Source of the DNA: Nesterenkonia sp. E16_10
GTDB taxonomy: Bacteria; Actinomycetota; Actinomycetes; Actinomycetales; Micrococcaceae
Length of the DNA: 54,007 nt
NCBI RefSeq assembly: GCF_017347085.1
Contig: NZ_JADPSA010000031.1
Span: forward strand, 1-54,007
Direction of reading: 5' to 3'
A model generated the notes under the pieces. It saw only the letters and a list, made by a program, of their open reading frames with translations, was not told the origin of the DNA and did not search any database. Position numbers and translations under genes: made by a program. Every line of letters begins with the position of its first letter. The stretch's first letter is position 1. Positions 41,879 through 49,570 of this stretch are shown here, piece after piece.

Positions 41879-43293
41879 TGACTATTCAGATCAGCATCAC
41901 CGATGACGGGACCGCGACCCTGCACGGAGAGGGAATCGATCCAGAGACCATAGTCGCCGGCACCTACCATCAGGCCCAAGAACAGGCTATTGACGCGCTC
42001 ATTAGCCGGGCACGCGCGTCAGGTGAACAGCTCTACGCGGTGACCGATGAGACTCCCTCGACGACGTTGCTCATCGAGCCACGCGGCACGGTGACCCCCG
42101 TTCCTACCGACCAGGTTCCCCACAGTTCGCCAGCACCAGCTCAGACCCAGCCCGAGCAGCCGGCCGCAACGCCAGAGCCCGCAGTGCCGGCTGAACCTAC
42201 TCAGGCCGCGAGCCTCGCGAAGCCGGCGGCAGTCCCTCCCCCGCCGGCCGCGCCTACCGCTGCGAGCCCTGCCGAGCAGCCCGTGAAGGCACCGGCACAG
42301 CCAGCCCCGTCCCGGCCTAATCCGCTCACCGCGGATGCGGCTGCCGCCCCGGTATCGAGCCGGCGGCAGGTCCGCGAACAGCGGCAGAGCTTCCTCAACC
42401 AAGAACAGCGCGAGCAGCCAGCCACCGAGGGGTGGCGCGGATTCCTGGCGAGCATGGGTATCCGTGTCGCGCCGAGCGAGGCCGAGAAGGCCCAGCGGAT
42501 CGACCGTCAGGCGGTCTCGCAGCACTGGCCCGGGCCCCGCACTATCGCCATTGTCAACGGCAAGGGTGGAGCCTCGAAGACCCCGACGACGATCCTGCTC
42601 TCAGCAGTGTTCGCCCGCTACGGCGGCGGTGGCGTGTTGGCCTACGACAACAACCAGACGCGCGGCACCCTGGGGTGGCGCACCGAACAAGGCCCGCATG
42701 ATGCGACCATTCTGGATCTGCTGCCGAAGGCCACTGATCTTCTCTCTACCGGAGCCCAGTCGGCGGATCTGGCGCACTTTGTGCACCATCAGACCACCGA
42801 CCGCTATGACGTGCTGCGCTCGAAGCCGGTAGCCCTGGCTGATGCGCAGCGCGTGGATGCCGGCGACGTGGACGCTATTCACCAGGTCACGAGTAAGTTC
42901 TACCGGTTGATCTTCATTGACTCCGGTAACGACGAGTCCGATCCGCTGTGGAAGCGCATGATCGACCTTTCCGACCAGCTCGTGGTGGCCACGACCACCA
43001 AGGACGAGCACGCCGAGGCCGGCGCCCTTCTGCTGGAAGCTCTCGCAGACCGTGACGAGCGTTCCGCAGCACTGGCCGATGACGCCGTGGTGATCGTCTC
43101 GGAATCCAACGATTCCGCGAAGCCCGCGCAAGCGGCCGAGGTCCGCGCAGGGTTCAGCAAGCTCGCTCGAGAAGCGGTCTCGATCCCCTATGACCCAGCG
43201 ATGGTCGATGGGGTGCTGCACTACGACGCGCTGCGCGGCTCCACACAGCGGGCATGGCTGCGCGCCTCCGCAGCCGTCGCCCGAGGACTCTAA
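41878..43293 (+). CDS. Deviant ParA/MinD-like ATPase with long Pro/Ala-rich N-terminus
   Basis: ATG 41878 overlaps the previous stop (TGATG) and gives 471 residues. Residues 1-70 look folded, 70-160 are Pro/Ala low complexity, and from about 220 there is a MinD/ParA-like domain with the P-loop NGKGGASKTPTTI (standard KGGVGKTT is altered to KGGASKTP), then YDNNQTRGTLGW and LIFIDSGNDESDPLWKRM. Such proteins in secretion loci position machinery or DNA at the membrane. The long linker resembles secretion-system associated ATPases. It is coupled to the membrane-anchored protein before it and a 61-residue protein after it. Confidence 0.72.
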   Translation: MTIQISITDDGTATLHGEGIDPETIVAGTYHQAQEQAIDALISRARASGEQLYAVTDETPSTTLLIEPRGTVTPVPTDQVPHSSPAPAQTQPEQPAATPEPAVPAEPTQAASLAKPAAVPPPPAAPTAASPAEQPVKAPAQPAPSRPNPLTADAAAAPVSSRRQVREQRQSFLNQEQREQPATEGWRGFLASMGIRVAPSEAEKAQRIDRQAVSQHWPGPRTIAIVNGKGGASKTPTTILLSAVFARYGGGGVLAYDNNQTRGTLGWRTEQGPHDATILDLLPKATDLLSTGAQSADLAHFVHHQTTDRYDVLRSKPVALADAQRVDAGDVDAIHQVTSKFYRLIFIDSGNDESDPLWKRMIDLSDQLVVATTTKDEHAEAGALLLEALADRDERSAALADDAVVIVSESNDSAKPAQAAEVRAGFSKLAREAVSIPYDPAMVDGVLHYDALRGSTQRAWLRASAAVARGL

Positions 43294-43298
43294 CCGCC

Positions 43299-43484
43299 AT
43301 GCACCCATTCTGGTTCGTCGGACTTATCTGCTGGATCGTCGGACTTGGAACGCTCTACGGCGCGATTGCGGCCTCTAACCGCTGGGACAGGTTCAGGACA
43401 GCGATCCTCTGTACAGGATTCGCCCTGTTCTTCGCTTCCGCAGCGGCCGGGTTCGTTTTCTGGTTCATCGCCAACAACTCCTAA
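43299..43484 (+). CDS. 61-residue two-helix membrane protein
   Basis: The frame starts at ATG 43299, 5 bases after the ATPase stop, and reads MHPFWFVGLICWIVGLGTLY then a short polar loop and a second hydrophobic helix (LCTGFALFFASAAAGFVFWF). The longer frame starting at 43254 overlaps the ATPase gene and is not used. It is probably a small membrane component of the same operon. Function unknown. Confidence 0.65.
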   Translation: MHPFWFVGLICWIVGLGTLYGAIAASNRWDRFRTAILCTGFALFFASAAAGFVFWFIANNS

Positions 43485-43513
43485 CCATCCCCCAACTAGG
43501 AAAGGAACTGCTT

Positions 43514-43663
43514 GTGACTGGCCCCCTCAGGTTCGCAAAACAGCGCACTGGCCGGTCACGCCACATGCCCCAGGGAGCCCAGGGCGGAAAGAAAAGTCCC
43601 GACACGCTGAAACAGTTTCATAGATCTGCGACGCTTATGGGATTGACTAGGGAGCACGGTTAA
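43514..43663 (+). CDS. 49-residue basic protein
   Basis: A GTG at 43514 follows AGGAAAGGA by about 7 bases and opens a 49-codon frame (VTGPLRFAKQRTGRSRHMPQ, then GAQGGKKSPDTLKQFHRSAT) that ends with TAA at 43661-43663. The stop merges into the AAAGGAGGA ribosome site of the next gene, as in coupled operons. The product is strongly basic with no domain I recognise. Confidence 0.5.
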   Translation: MTGPLRFAKQRTGRSRHMPQGAQGGKKSPDTLKQFHRSATLMGLTREHG

Positions 43664-43674
43664 AGGAGGAAATG

Positions 43675-43875
43675 ATGCCGCAGATCAGCAAGGGTCAACG
43701 GACCCAAGTGAGCGCGCGTATTGAGCAGCCTTACTTTGAGAAGTTGGACAGGTACCTGTCTCTCACTGGCGAATCCAAGAACGACTTCGTCAGGGAGCTC
43801 ATCATTGAACGGCTCAACCGAGTCGACCTCGAAAGCCTCGAGAGAAACCAGGAGCCACTTCCCTTGACCGCATAA
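43675..43875 (+). CDS. Ribbon-helix-helix protein
   Basis: ATG 43675 (5 bases after the ribosome site AAAGGAGG) is preferred over ATG 43672. The 66-residue product has a strand (TQVSARIEQPYFEKL) and two helices (YLSLTGESKNDFVRELIIER) as in CopG/Arc regulators. It is the last gene before the replication gene and could repress rep, in the manner of CopG, or its own operon. Confidence 0.72.
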   Translation: MPQISKGQRTQVSARIEQPYFEKLDRYLSLTGESKNDFVRELIIERLNRVDLESLERNQEPLPLTA

Positions 43876-43880
43876 ACGAA

Positions 43881-43908
43881 GAAGCGCCCACCTAGCGGTG
43901 AGCGCTTC
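43881..43908 (+). terminator. Terminator of the rightward operon
   Basis: Arms of 12 bases (gaagcgcccacc / ggtgagcgcttc, one mismatch) with a tagc loop are followed by ccaagactttt. It ends the transcript five bases after the RHH gene. Confidence 0.75.
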
Positions 43909-43987
43909 CCCAAGACTTTTCAGAACCGCTCTAGTTTGCCGACCGGACGGTTCTGAATCCAATCCCCGAAGGAAATTGAACCGATGA

Positions 43988-44003
43988 CTCCCGTGCATGG
44001 GAG
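43988..44003 (+). promoter_or_regulatory. Hairpin sequestering the rep ribosome site
   Basis: CTCCC (43988-43992) can pair with GGGAG (43999-44003), which is part of the GGGAGG Shine-Dalgarno of the rep gene. A larger dyad, CAGAACCG/CGGTTCTG, spans 43921-43955. The leader is thus suited to translational copy control, as in ColE2-like plasmids that use an antisense RNA. Confidence 0.45.
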
Positions 44004-44012
44004 GCACCTTTT

Positions 44013-45266
44013 GTGCTTCCTACTGTAGCACCGTGCGCCCAAACGCCCCAGAGACCACGCAACAACACGGCGTTTCGTGCTGCCTTCCGCGCCTCATTCC
44101 TCGGCAATATGGCCACCGCCTGGGCTCGCGCGTCGCCGACTAAAACCGCACCATCAGTGCGGGTCAGCGCCGCCGACCTGGCTGAGTTCGAGTTCTACAC
44201 GCCCTCACGGTCAGCAGGATCCGTCCTAGTGATCGACGTTGACCGGCCTGAGGCGGTGTTGGACATTTTCGACACGATCCCGGCCGAGATCCGTCCCTCC
44301 TGGATCGTGGAGACCCGCAAAGGCGCACAAGCCGGCTGGATGATCGACACCGTTGATCTGCGATCCACTGCCCGTGAGCGCCCCGTCGCCTACGCCCGCG
44401 CTATCGGCGCAGCACTGCGCGCCGCGCTGGCCGGCGACGAAGCGGTAGACCCCTTGACCCCGGTGCGCGTCCGCAACCCCACCTACACCTGGGCCGAGCT
44501 ACGCGCATCAGCCACTCCCCCGGTGTACGGGCTCAAGCAGCTCCACCAGGGACTCAAAACTGCCGGCCTATGGCCCGAGTCAATGCGCTTTACTGGCCGC
44601 AGCGCGACCAAGCAGGCTCACCGGACGATCGCGGCCGCGATCGACACCGGAAACCGGAACCAAACCGTGTTCGACCTCGCCCGCCACGCCGCCTACGCCG
44701 GGGAGGACTTCGAGGCCGTGGCCTGGGAGACCAACGACGCCGCCCCCGAGCCAATGGGCGCCGCTGAGGTGCGCGGCATCATCCGCAGCATCACCCGATA
44801 CATGGCCAGCCCCCGGGGCCACCGCTCCACCGTCTCTATGCCGTCGCAGATGCGGGAACTGCTCTCAGTGATGGGCCGGCGCGGTGGGCTGGCCAACACG
44901 GCCGCGCAGCGCGCGGCCCGTGCGCTTGGCCCTAGCGCGTCCGCCGCGGCCCGAAAACCCCTCACGGACACCAAAGCCCGCAAGGCCCAAAAGATGCGCA
45001 CACAGGGCCACTCCGTGGCCGCTATCGGCCAGAAACTCGCCGCCTCACCGGCCACGGTTTACCGGTGGCTGCGCCGCCATGTGCAGCATCAATGCCGATT
45101 CTCATCAGTGGAGCATCAGGTGTTCCGTAGCCCCCGGCCCCGGCTTCCTCGGTATCCCTCCCGCCGGTTGCGCAGGCACCAGATCCCGTGTGCGATCCCT
45201 CCACGCGGGCCCGACTCCTCTCCCCCGACTAATTCAGGACCCTCCTGCGGTCCACACAGCGGCTAA
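44013..45266 (+). CDS. repA: Plasmid replication initiator (Replicase/PriCT family)
   Basis: GTG 44013 lies 8-9 bases after GGGAGG. The 417-residue protein has the Replicase-family N-terminal domain (VLVIDVDRPEAVLDIFDT, SWIVETRKGAQAGWMI), a primase C-terminal-like helical region (NRNQTVFDLARHAAYAGEDF) and a helix-turn-helix near 335-360 (GHSVAAIGQKLAASPATVYR). Related initiators of actinobacterial theta plasmids (for example the pRBL1/ColE2-like type) prime replication at a nearby origin. The last ~60 residues (proline/arginine rich) look unlike a folded domain and overlap the opposing gene by 33 bases, so the natural C-terminus may differ. Confidence 0.85.
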   Translation: MLPTVAPCAQTPQRPRNNTAFRAAFRASFLGNMATAWARASPTKTAPSVRVSAADLAEFEFYTPSRSAGSVLVIDVDRPEAVLDIFDTIPAEIRPSWIVETRKGAQAGWMIDTVDLRSTARERPVAYARAIGAALRAALAGDEAVDPLTPVRVRNPTYTWAELRASATPPVYGLKQLHQGLKTAGLWPESMRFTGRSATKQAHRTIAAAIDTGNRNQTVFDLARHAAYAGEDFEAVAWETNDAAPEPMGAAEVRGIIRSITRYMASPRGHRSTVSMPSQMRELLSVMGRRGGLANTAAQRAARALGPSASAAARKPLTDTKARKAQKMRTQGHSVAAIGQKLAASPATVYRWLRRHVQHQCRFSSVEHQVFRSPRPRLPRYPSRRLRRHQIPCAIPPRGPDSSPPTNSGPSCGPHSG

Positions 45267-45512
45267 GCGCCCCGCCTCCGGGAGAACCTCCACTACCGCA
45301 TCAGGAAGCCCTGCGCGATACGACGCCCGGATACAGCCCCGTGACGCTAATCCATGCAGCGCAGTCTTTAACTGCGCTGCCTTGAGCTCCGCACCGCTGA
45401 GATTCCACAGCGGAATTGGCAAAGGACCCCGCCCAATCAGTTCGAGCACGGCCAACAACGTCTCGTACTCCCCCGGTGCTGGTGCATCCTGCTCCATCTG
45501 AGTCACCGTCAT
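45234..45512 (-). CDS. Small protein downstream of umuC, unknown function
   Basis: ATG 45512 gives 92 residues: MTVTQMEQDAPAPGEYETLL then VLELIGRGPLPIPLWNLSGA and a helix-rich end. The pattern of hydrophobic helices with LASRGCIRASYRAGLPDAVV suggests a small winged-helix-like fold, but I cannot name the family. It lies 32 bases downstream of umuC on the same strand and may be part of the SOS operon; its 3' end overlaps repA. Confidence 0.55.
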   Translation of the reverse strand: MTVTQMEQDAPAPGEYETLLAVLELIGRGPLPIPLWNLSGAELKAAQLKTALHGLASRGCIRASYRAGLPDAVVEVLPEAGRLAAVWTAGGS

Positions 45513-45544
45513 CTGCTCCCACGTCCTCGTCGGTTCTCGGTGTC

Positions 45545-46867
45545 CTACTTTGCGTGCACGATAGGCAGCTCTTCCCACTGGGCGGTGTACCTCGGGCTGC
45601 GCATCTCGCGCTTCATCTCCCACGCTTGACCGACCTTGAGCCCCGCAGCGCCCAGGCCTATCGAGGGCTGATTCCACTTGGACTTGATCGACTCGATGAG
45701 CGGGGCGATATTGCGGTCCTCGTGAGCATCAGCGAACAGATCAAACGTCGCGGCCTGGCCAGGTTCTTCAAGATCGGTGAGCCCAATACCGGCCTTGGCG
45801 TACCTGGTGCCCTCCGTGAGTTTCGGCAGGAGCGCGTTAACCTCGCGAGTCAGGGTCACCGGATCAGCCGTAGGCGAGGCCAGCCGCACGGTCACAGTGG
45901 GCTCATTGCCTGCATCGCTGCTGTAGGCACTGGTCTTGGCCCACACTGTGAGGGTGCGGGCTTCACGGTGATTGCGCCGTAGCCGATCTGAGGCCCGCTG
46001 CGCATACACACTGAGCACCTGGGCCATTTCAGCCTTGGTGGTGACCGGCTCAGAGAAGGATCGAGAGACGATCAATTGCCCCTTGACCTCTGATTCCTCT
46101 TCGAAGGGAAGACACGGTGTGCCGCGCAGTTCCAAGCACAGTCGCATAATGACCACGCTAAAGCGGTCACGAAGCATCACCGGGTCTGCATCGCGGAAAT
46201 CCTTCACCGAGTACATGCCCCGACCGATGAGCTTCTTCGCCATGCGGCCGCCAATCCCCCAGACCTCATCGACTGGAAGGTTGGAAAGCAACTGTTCCCG
46301 GTGCGCTTCTGGGACGGCTTCCCACACGCAGACCCCGCCCAGGTGATCGAGCTTCTTGGCAGCCCGGTTACTGAGCTTCGCCAGCGTCTTCGTGGTCCCG
46401 ACACCCACGCAGACAGGGAGCCCGATATGTTTCCACATGCGCTCTTTGACCATCTTTGCCCAGGTCTGCAGCTCGGAAGGGGTGCCGGTGAGTTTCACGA
46501 AGGCTTCATCGATGGAGTACTTCTGCACCTGAGAGGCACACTCGCCCAGGACGCCGATGAATCTGTCTGACATTTGCCCGTACAGCTCGTAGTTCGATGA
46601 TTTCGCTACCAAACCCATCCGTTCGGCGGTCTCTGAGAGTTTGAACCAGGGTTCGCCCATCGTGACCCCGAGGGCCTTGGCTTCGGTACTGAGCGCGATC
46701 GCGCACCCATCGTTATTGGAGAGTACGATGACCGGCCGGCCCCGCAACGTCGGGTCAAAGACCCGCTCGGCCGATACGTAGAACGAGTTCACATCGATCA
46801 GAGCGATGTACTCCCGCATCTCCGAGTCAGCTGAGATCGAGGCGGTATCTAGAGGTTGTGGATGCAT
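45545..46867 (-). CDS. umuC: Y-family DNA polymerase V catalytic subunit
   Basis: The core begins [20 protein letters not shown] with the first catalytic aspartate in DVNSFYVS, and the second acidic pair is in SIDEAFV (about 139-145). The HhH region is [20 protein letters not shown], and the little-finger domain follows, to a total of 440 residues. It performs error-prone translesion synthesis at stalled forks. The ATG at 46867 overlaps umuD by 19 bases; ATG 46819 is a possible later start. Plasmid umuDC genes are common and raise mutation and survival after damage during transfer. SOS control is shown by the LexA box upstream of umuD. Confidence 0.93.
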   Translation of the reverse strand: MHPQPLDTASISADSEMREYIALIDVNSFYVSAERVFDPTLRGRPVIVLSNNDGCAIALSTEAKALGVTMGEPWFKLSETAERMGLVAKSSNYELYGQMSDRFIGVLGECASQVQKYSIDEAFVKLTGTPSELQTWAKMVKERMWKHIGLPVCVGVGTTKTLAKLSNRAAKKLDHLGGVCVWEAVPEAHREQLLSNLPVDEVWGIGGRMAKKLIGRGMYSVKDFRDADPVMLRDRFSVVIMRLCLELRGTPCLPFEEESEVKGQLIVSRSFSEPVTTKAEMAQVLSVYAQRASDRLRRNHREARTLTVWAKTSAYSSDAGNEPTVTVRLASPTADPVTLTREVNALLPKLTEGTRYAKAGIGLTDLEEPGQAATFDLFADAHEDRNIAPLIESIKSKWNQPSIGLGAAGLKVGQAWEMKREMRSPRYTAQWEELPIVHAK

Positions 46868-47277
46868 TTGATGACCACTCCCCAGATATCAAGCTCGGAG
46901 AGCCCTTCGACTTGAATCGAGGGATAGGAAGGGTTCTCCGCTTGGAGCACCACTCCCCCGTCGATCAGCCTCAGCCGCTTGACGGTCATCTCGCCGTCGA
47001 GAACAGCGACCACCACGGACATGTCCCGCGCTGTGAGTGAGCGGTCCACGATGAGTTCATCTCCATGGCTAATCCCAGCGCCTTCCATGGAGTCCCCCGC
47101 CACGCGGACAAGGAACGTGCTGTTGAGATCCCGGATCAAGTGCTCGGTGAGATTGATGGGCGCAGTTTGGTAGTCCTGGGCCGGAGACGGGAATCCCGCC
47201 GCGACGGACCCGGGTGCCTTTCGCAAGCCAGGGGTGTGCTCGGTTTCGTCGAGACTCTGGATCTGGTCGATACGCAT
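46849..47277 (-). CDS. umuD: UmuD-like S24 peptidase, Pol V accessory
   Basis: ATG 47277 follows GAGG by 5 bases and gives 142 residues. A probable self-cleavage site Ala27-Gly28 lies in [12 protein letters not shown]; the catalytic dyad is Ser63 in GDSMEGAG and Lys100 in VKRLRLI. RecA-stimulated cleavage yields UmuD', which activates UmuC. It is the first gene of the operon; umuC overlaps its 3' end. The LexA box lies 18-33 bases upstream of the ATG, between -35- and -10-like boxes. Confidence 0.92.
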   Translation of the reverse strand: MRIDQIQSLDETEHTPGLRKAPGSVAAGFPSPAQDYQTAPINLTEHLIRDLNSTFLVRVAGDSMEGAGISHGDELIVDRSLTARDMSVVVAVLDGEMTVKRLRLIDGGVVLQAENPSYPSIQVEGLSELDIWGVVIKCIHNL

Positions 47278-47294
47278 GAGAGCCTCAGTATCTA

Positions 47295-47310
47295 TCGAAC
47301 ATACATTCGA
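47295..47310 (-). promoter_or_regulatory. LexA (SOS) box of umuDC
   Basis: TCGAACATACATTCGA differs at one position from the actinobacterial LexA consensus TCGAAC-N4-GTTCGA. On the minus strand it lies between TTGCTA (-35-like) and GATACT (-10-like, 18-base spacing), where LexA would block transcription of umuDC. Confidence 0.8.
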
Positions 47311-47338
47311 TAGCAACAGGCTTCTAAAGTACACCGTT

Positions 47339-47576
47339 ATACCGGGAGCGGTATCTAAGTCTAAACCGATCCCGGTTTAGAACTATGTACTGTAATACCG
47401 GAAACGTTATTGCGGTATTTAGCCGGATAGGCGGGTCTGTACAGCGGTATCGCGGTATCACGGTATTAGGGTCTGTACTGTAATACCGGGAACTCTAGTG
47501 CGGTATTTAGGCTGATGGGCGTGTCTTTGCAGCGGTATCGCGGTATCACGGTAATACTGGCAGTACTGGAATACCG
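47339..47576. repeat. Iteron-like CGGTAT/ATACCG repeat region, candidate parS/operator
   Basis: The hexamer CGGTAT or its complement ATACCG occurs at about 47339, 47349, 47395, 47413, 47445, 47453, 47461, 47483, 47501, 47533, 47541 and 47571. Two ~79-bp segments (47387-47465 and 47475-47553) are direct repeats with a period of exactly 88 bases. An imperfect dyad, ctaaacc/ggtttag, lies at 47361-47380. The region sits directly upstream of parA and is likely a centromere that also serves as operator. Confidence 0.75.
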
Positions 47577-47593
47577 CGATAAGGAAGAGTTGG

Positions 47594-48181
47594 ATGCGCA
47601 TTGCGATCGTGAACAGCAAGGGCGGAGTAGGGAAGACGACCACCGCCATCTACCTCGCTACCGCCGCAGCGCGCGACGGCAGGCACGTCGAGCTATGGGA
47701 TGCAGATATCCAAGGGTCGGCAACTGAGTGGGCATCCCGCGCTCAGGATGAAGGTGAACCGCTGGAGTATGAAGTCCACTCGGTGTCGCTGCCGAAGCTT
47801 CGCCGCAAAGAGACGAACACCCCATGGGTCTTCGTTGATACCCCGCCGGGGCAGGCAGAAGTTATGCAAGCCGCAGTCGATTTTGCTGACTTCGTCATCG
47901 TTCCTGTCATGCCAGAACCCATGGGACTCGATCGCGCTTACGCCACTCTCGACGGGCTGGCCCACGGAAAAGATGCCGCCCTGCTCCTAGGAGCCGTAGA
48001 TAACCGAGAGAAACTCACTCTGACCACGCGCGATGTCCTTGCCGACGAGGCTGCTCCGCCCAAATTCACGACCGAAATTCGTCGACGAACGGCGATCTCG
48101 CAGAACACCTATTCGCGCCCACACAAGCTTTACGGATACGAGACTGTCTACAAGGAATTGAAGGAGATCGCCGGTGAGTGA
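47594..48181 (+). CDS. parA: ParA partition ATPase
   Basis: This 195-residue, short type Ib ParA has the deviant Walker A KGGVGKTT (9-16), Walker A' WDADIQGSATEW and Walker B VFVDTPPG. Such ATPases form dynamic patterns on the nucleoid to segregate plasmid copies. No N-terminal DNA-binding domain is present, so operon repression should fall to the small RHH partner. The AAGGAAG ribosome site precedes the ATG by 6 bases. Its 3' end overlaps the RHH gene by 8 bases. Confidence 0.92.
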   Translation: MRIAIVNSKGGVGKTTTAIYLATAAARDGRHVELWDADIQGSATEWASRAQDEGEPLEYEVHSVSLPKLRRKETNTPWVFVDTPPGQAEVMQAAVDFADFVIVPVMPEPMGLDRAYATLDGLAHGKDAALLLGAVDNREKLTLTTRDVLADEAAPPKFTTEIRRRTAISQNTYSRPHKLYGYETVYKELKEIAGE

Positions 48182-48404
48182 CATGAAATCAAAGCTGGCC
48201 AATCGGCGGGCCCAGCAGCAAGCCTCGGAACCGAAGCCCACTTTCACGTCGGCCAAGGGGAGTGCGGAGCAGACGAAGCGCACGTCCTACGATCTTCCGG
48301 TTTCTGTGCACCGCCGACTGAAGCTTGCTGCGGTAGAGCAAGATCGGACCCAGGTCTCGATCCTCATTGAAGCGCTCGAGGCCTGGCACGCACAGCAAGC
48401 CTAA
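48174..48404 (+). CDS. Small RHH-like partition partner (ParB/ParG type)
   Basis: GTG 48174 gives 76 residues; ATG 48183 is an alternative. The flexible, basic N-terminus (residues 1-35) and the C-terminal RHH region (KRTSYDLPVSVHRRLKLAAV, then TQVSILIEALEAW) have the layout of ParG-like centromere-binding proteins: the tail stimulates ParA, the RHH dimer binds repeats. It overlaps parA, and directly downstream one more copy of the repeat lies at 48404-48421. Confidence 0.82.
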   Translation: MSDMKSKLANRRAQQQASEPKPTFTSAKGSAEQTKRTSYDLPVSVHRRLKLAAVEQDRTQVSILIEALEAWHAQQA

Positions 48405-48421
48405 ATACCGGAAACGTTATT
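48404..48421. repeat. 18-bp copy of the partition repeat
   Basis: AATACCGGAAACGTTATT is identical to 47394-47411 upstream of parA. It starts within the stop codon of the RHH gene, so repeat copies flank the partition operon. Confidence 0.75.
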
Positions 48422-48487
48422 TAGGGTACTACCGTCACTGGTGAATCCTAGGCGAGAACGGCCTGGCACCGTGATCCGATGCGGGAG

Positions 48488-48532
48488 ACGTGTGGCCTGG
48501 CGGGAGCCCCAAGCTCCCACCAGGCCACACGT
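48488..48532. terminator. Long bidirectional hairpin between the par operon and lsr2
   Basis: Twenty-base arms (48488-48507 and 48513-48532) pair with one mismatch around a cccaa loop. It lies between convergent genes. Confidence 0.85.
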
Positions 48533-48549
48533 GCGTGTCGAGTCGGTAG

Positions 48550-48852
48550 TTACCGCTTCTTGGCGTTGCGGTAGGCCTCGACGACGTCACGGTGCAGCCG
48601 ACCTCTGGATGAGACTTCGTGCCCGTTCTTGATCGCCCAATCACGGATCTGGCGGGCCTCATTCTGCGGGGTGGGCGGCGCGATCGCGCGCCCCTTCCGG
48701 ATGTACTGCTTCAAAGTCTCCCGCAGCTCCTTGGCATGATCCTCGCTGAGATCGATCTCGTAATGCCGAGCATCAAGCCCGAACGTCACGGTCTCCTTCG
48801 CCTCGCTGCCATCAAGGTCATCTACAAGAACAACTGCTACCTTCTGCGCCAT
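48550..48852 (-). CDS. lsr2: Lsr2-family nucleoid-associated protein
   Basis: This 100-residue protein has the Lsr2 layout: N-terminal beta dimerisation part (VVLVDDLDGSEAKETVTFGL) and C-terminal DNA-binding part with the AT-hook-like RGR in VSSRGRLHRDVVEAY. Lsr2 binds AT-rich DNA and silences foreign genes, an H-NS analogue. On a plasmid it may lower the cost of carriage by silencing plasmid genes or complementing host Lsr2. A GAGG site lies about 7 bases upstream of the ATG. Monocistronic. Confidence 0.93.
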   Translation of the reverse strand: MAQKVAVVLVDDLDGSEAKETVTFGLDARHYEIDLSEDHAKELRETLKQYIRKGRAIAPPTPQNEARQIRDWAIKNGHEVSSRGRLHRDVVEAYRNAKKR

Positions 48853-49289
48853 TTCGATACCTCACTCGTTAGTTGAAGAACCGGCACTTGGGGCCTGACT
48901 CTTCGAATCCACTTCACCGGGGGAACGGTCCCGGAGAAGGTGTCGCTCACATTTCATGAAGTGGAAAGTGTAGTCGGAGACGATGATTTCAGTCTCCAGG
49001 TTTTTTCTAGGTGGATGTCTGGTTCTGCACATCAACTCGACTGCAAGAAGAGTCTGTGGACGGTTGTGCGTCTGGTCTGAATCGTGGTCCAACTCAAGGA
49101 TTATTTGCGATAGCAGGGTGACTACTCCGGAGCGCTTCACGGTGGGGGAGGGGTGCCAAACTTCAGCATCCTTCGGGTCACAGGTTCGGTCGTCTTGCCC
49201 CTTCAAGCGGGTCACCGAGGACACGAGGCGTGGCGAATCCTGCTGCCCGCCTCCGTGGCGAGGGCTCGCTGGCTCCTTTGAGGTTGGCT
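48853..49289. other. Gene-free stretch between lsr2 and the RelE/Phd pair
   Basis: I see no convincing gene, repeat or RNA in these 437 bases apart from the likely promoter and leader of lsr2 at the left end. Long frames on both strands have non-coding composition. Confidence 0.4.
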
Positions 49290-49550
49290 CTAGCGGTATA
49301 TCTCGCGTCGGTGTCCCACGCGCAGCACCAACACCACCAGCTCTTGATCCTCGATGTCGTAGACCACCCGGTACTGACCTACTCGGATGCGGCACTCTCC
49401 ATCACCACCGCTGAGCTGGACATACCCCTGAGGGCGCGGGTCTCGAGCGAGATCTTCGATGGCTTCCTTGATCCGCAACCGGTCACTGGGGTGGATCTTG
49501 CGGAAAGCTTTCGCCGCAGAGGGCTTGTACGTGATCGAGTACGGCGGCAT
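49290..49550 (-). CDS. RelE/ParE-family toxin
   Basis: This 86-residue protein is a typical RelE: YSITYKPSAAKAFRKIHPSD, then RIKEAIEDLARDPRPQGYVQL, followed by GECRIRVGQYRVVYDIED and LRVGHRREIYR. The conserved basic residues of mRNA interferases (Arg in RIRVGQYRVVY and the C-terminal HRREIY) are present. It would cleave ribosome-bound mRNA. It follows the Phd antitoxin gene by 20 bases. Confidence 0.9.
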   Translation of the reverse strand: MPPYSITYKPSAAKAFRKIHPSDRLRIKEAIEDLARDPRPQGYVQLSGGDGECRIRVGQYRVVYDIEDQELVVLVLRVGHRREIYR

Positions 49551-49570
49551 TGAGAGGCGCTACTCCTGGC

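Noticed and set aside
44884-45501. Possible repB in another frame after repA
   Set aside because: The frame shows no DNA-binding motif and the codon pattern is that of an off-frame shadow.
47339-47576. Possible CRISPR array
   Set aside because: The repeats are short hexamers in both orientations plus one 88-base period duplication; there are no regular spacers and no cas genes.
48862-49395. 177-codon minus-strand frame between lsr2 and relE
   Set aside because: No ribosome site or recognisable domain is seen, the composition is irregular, and it overlaps relE.
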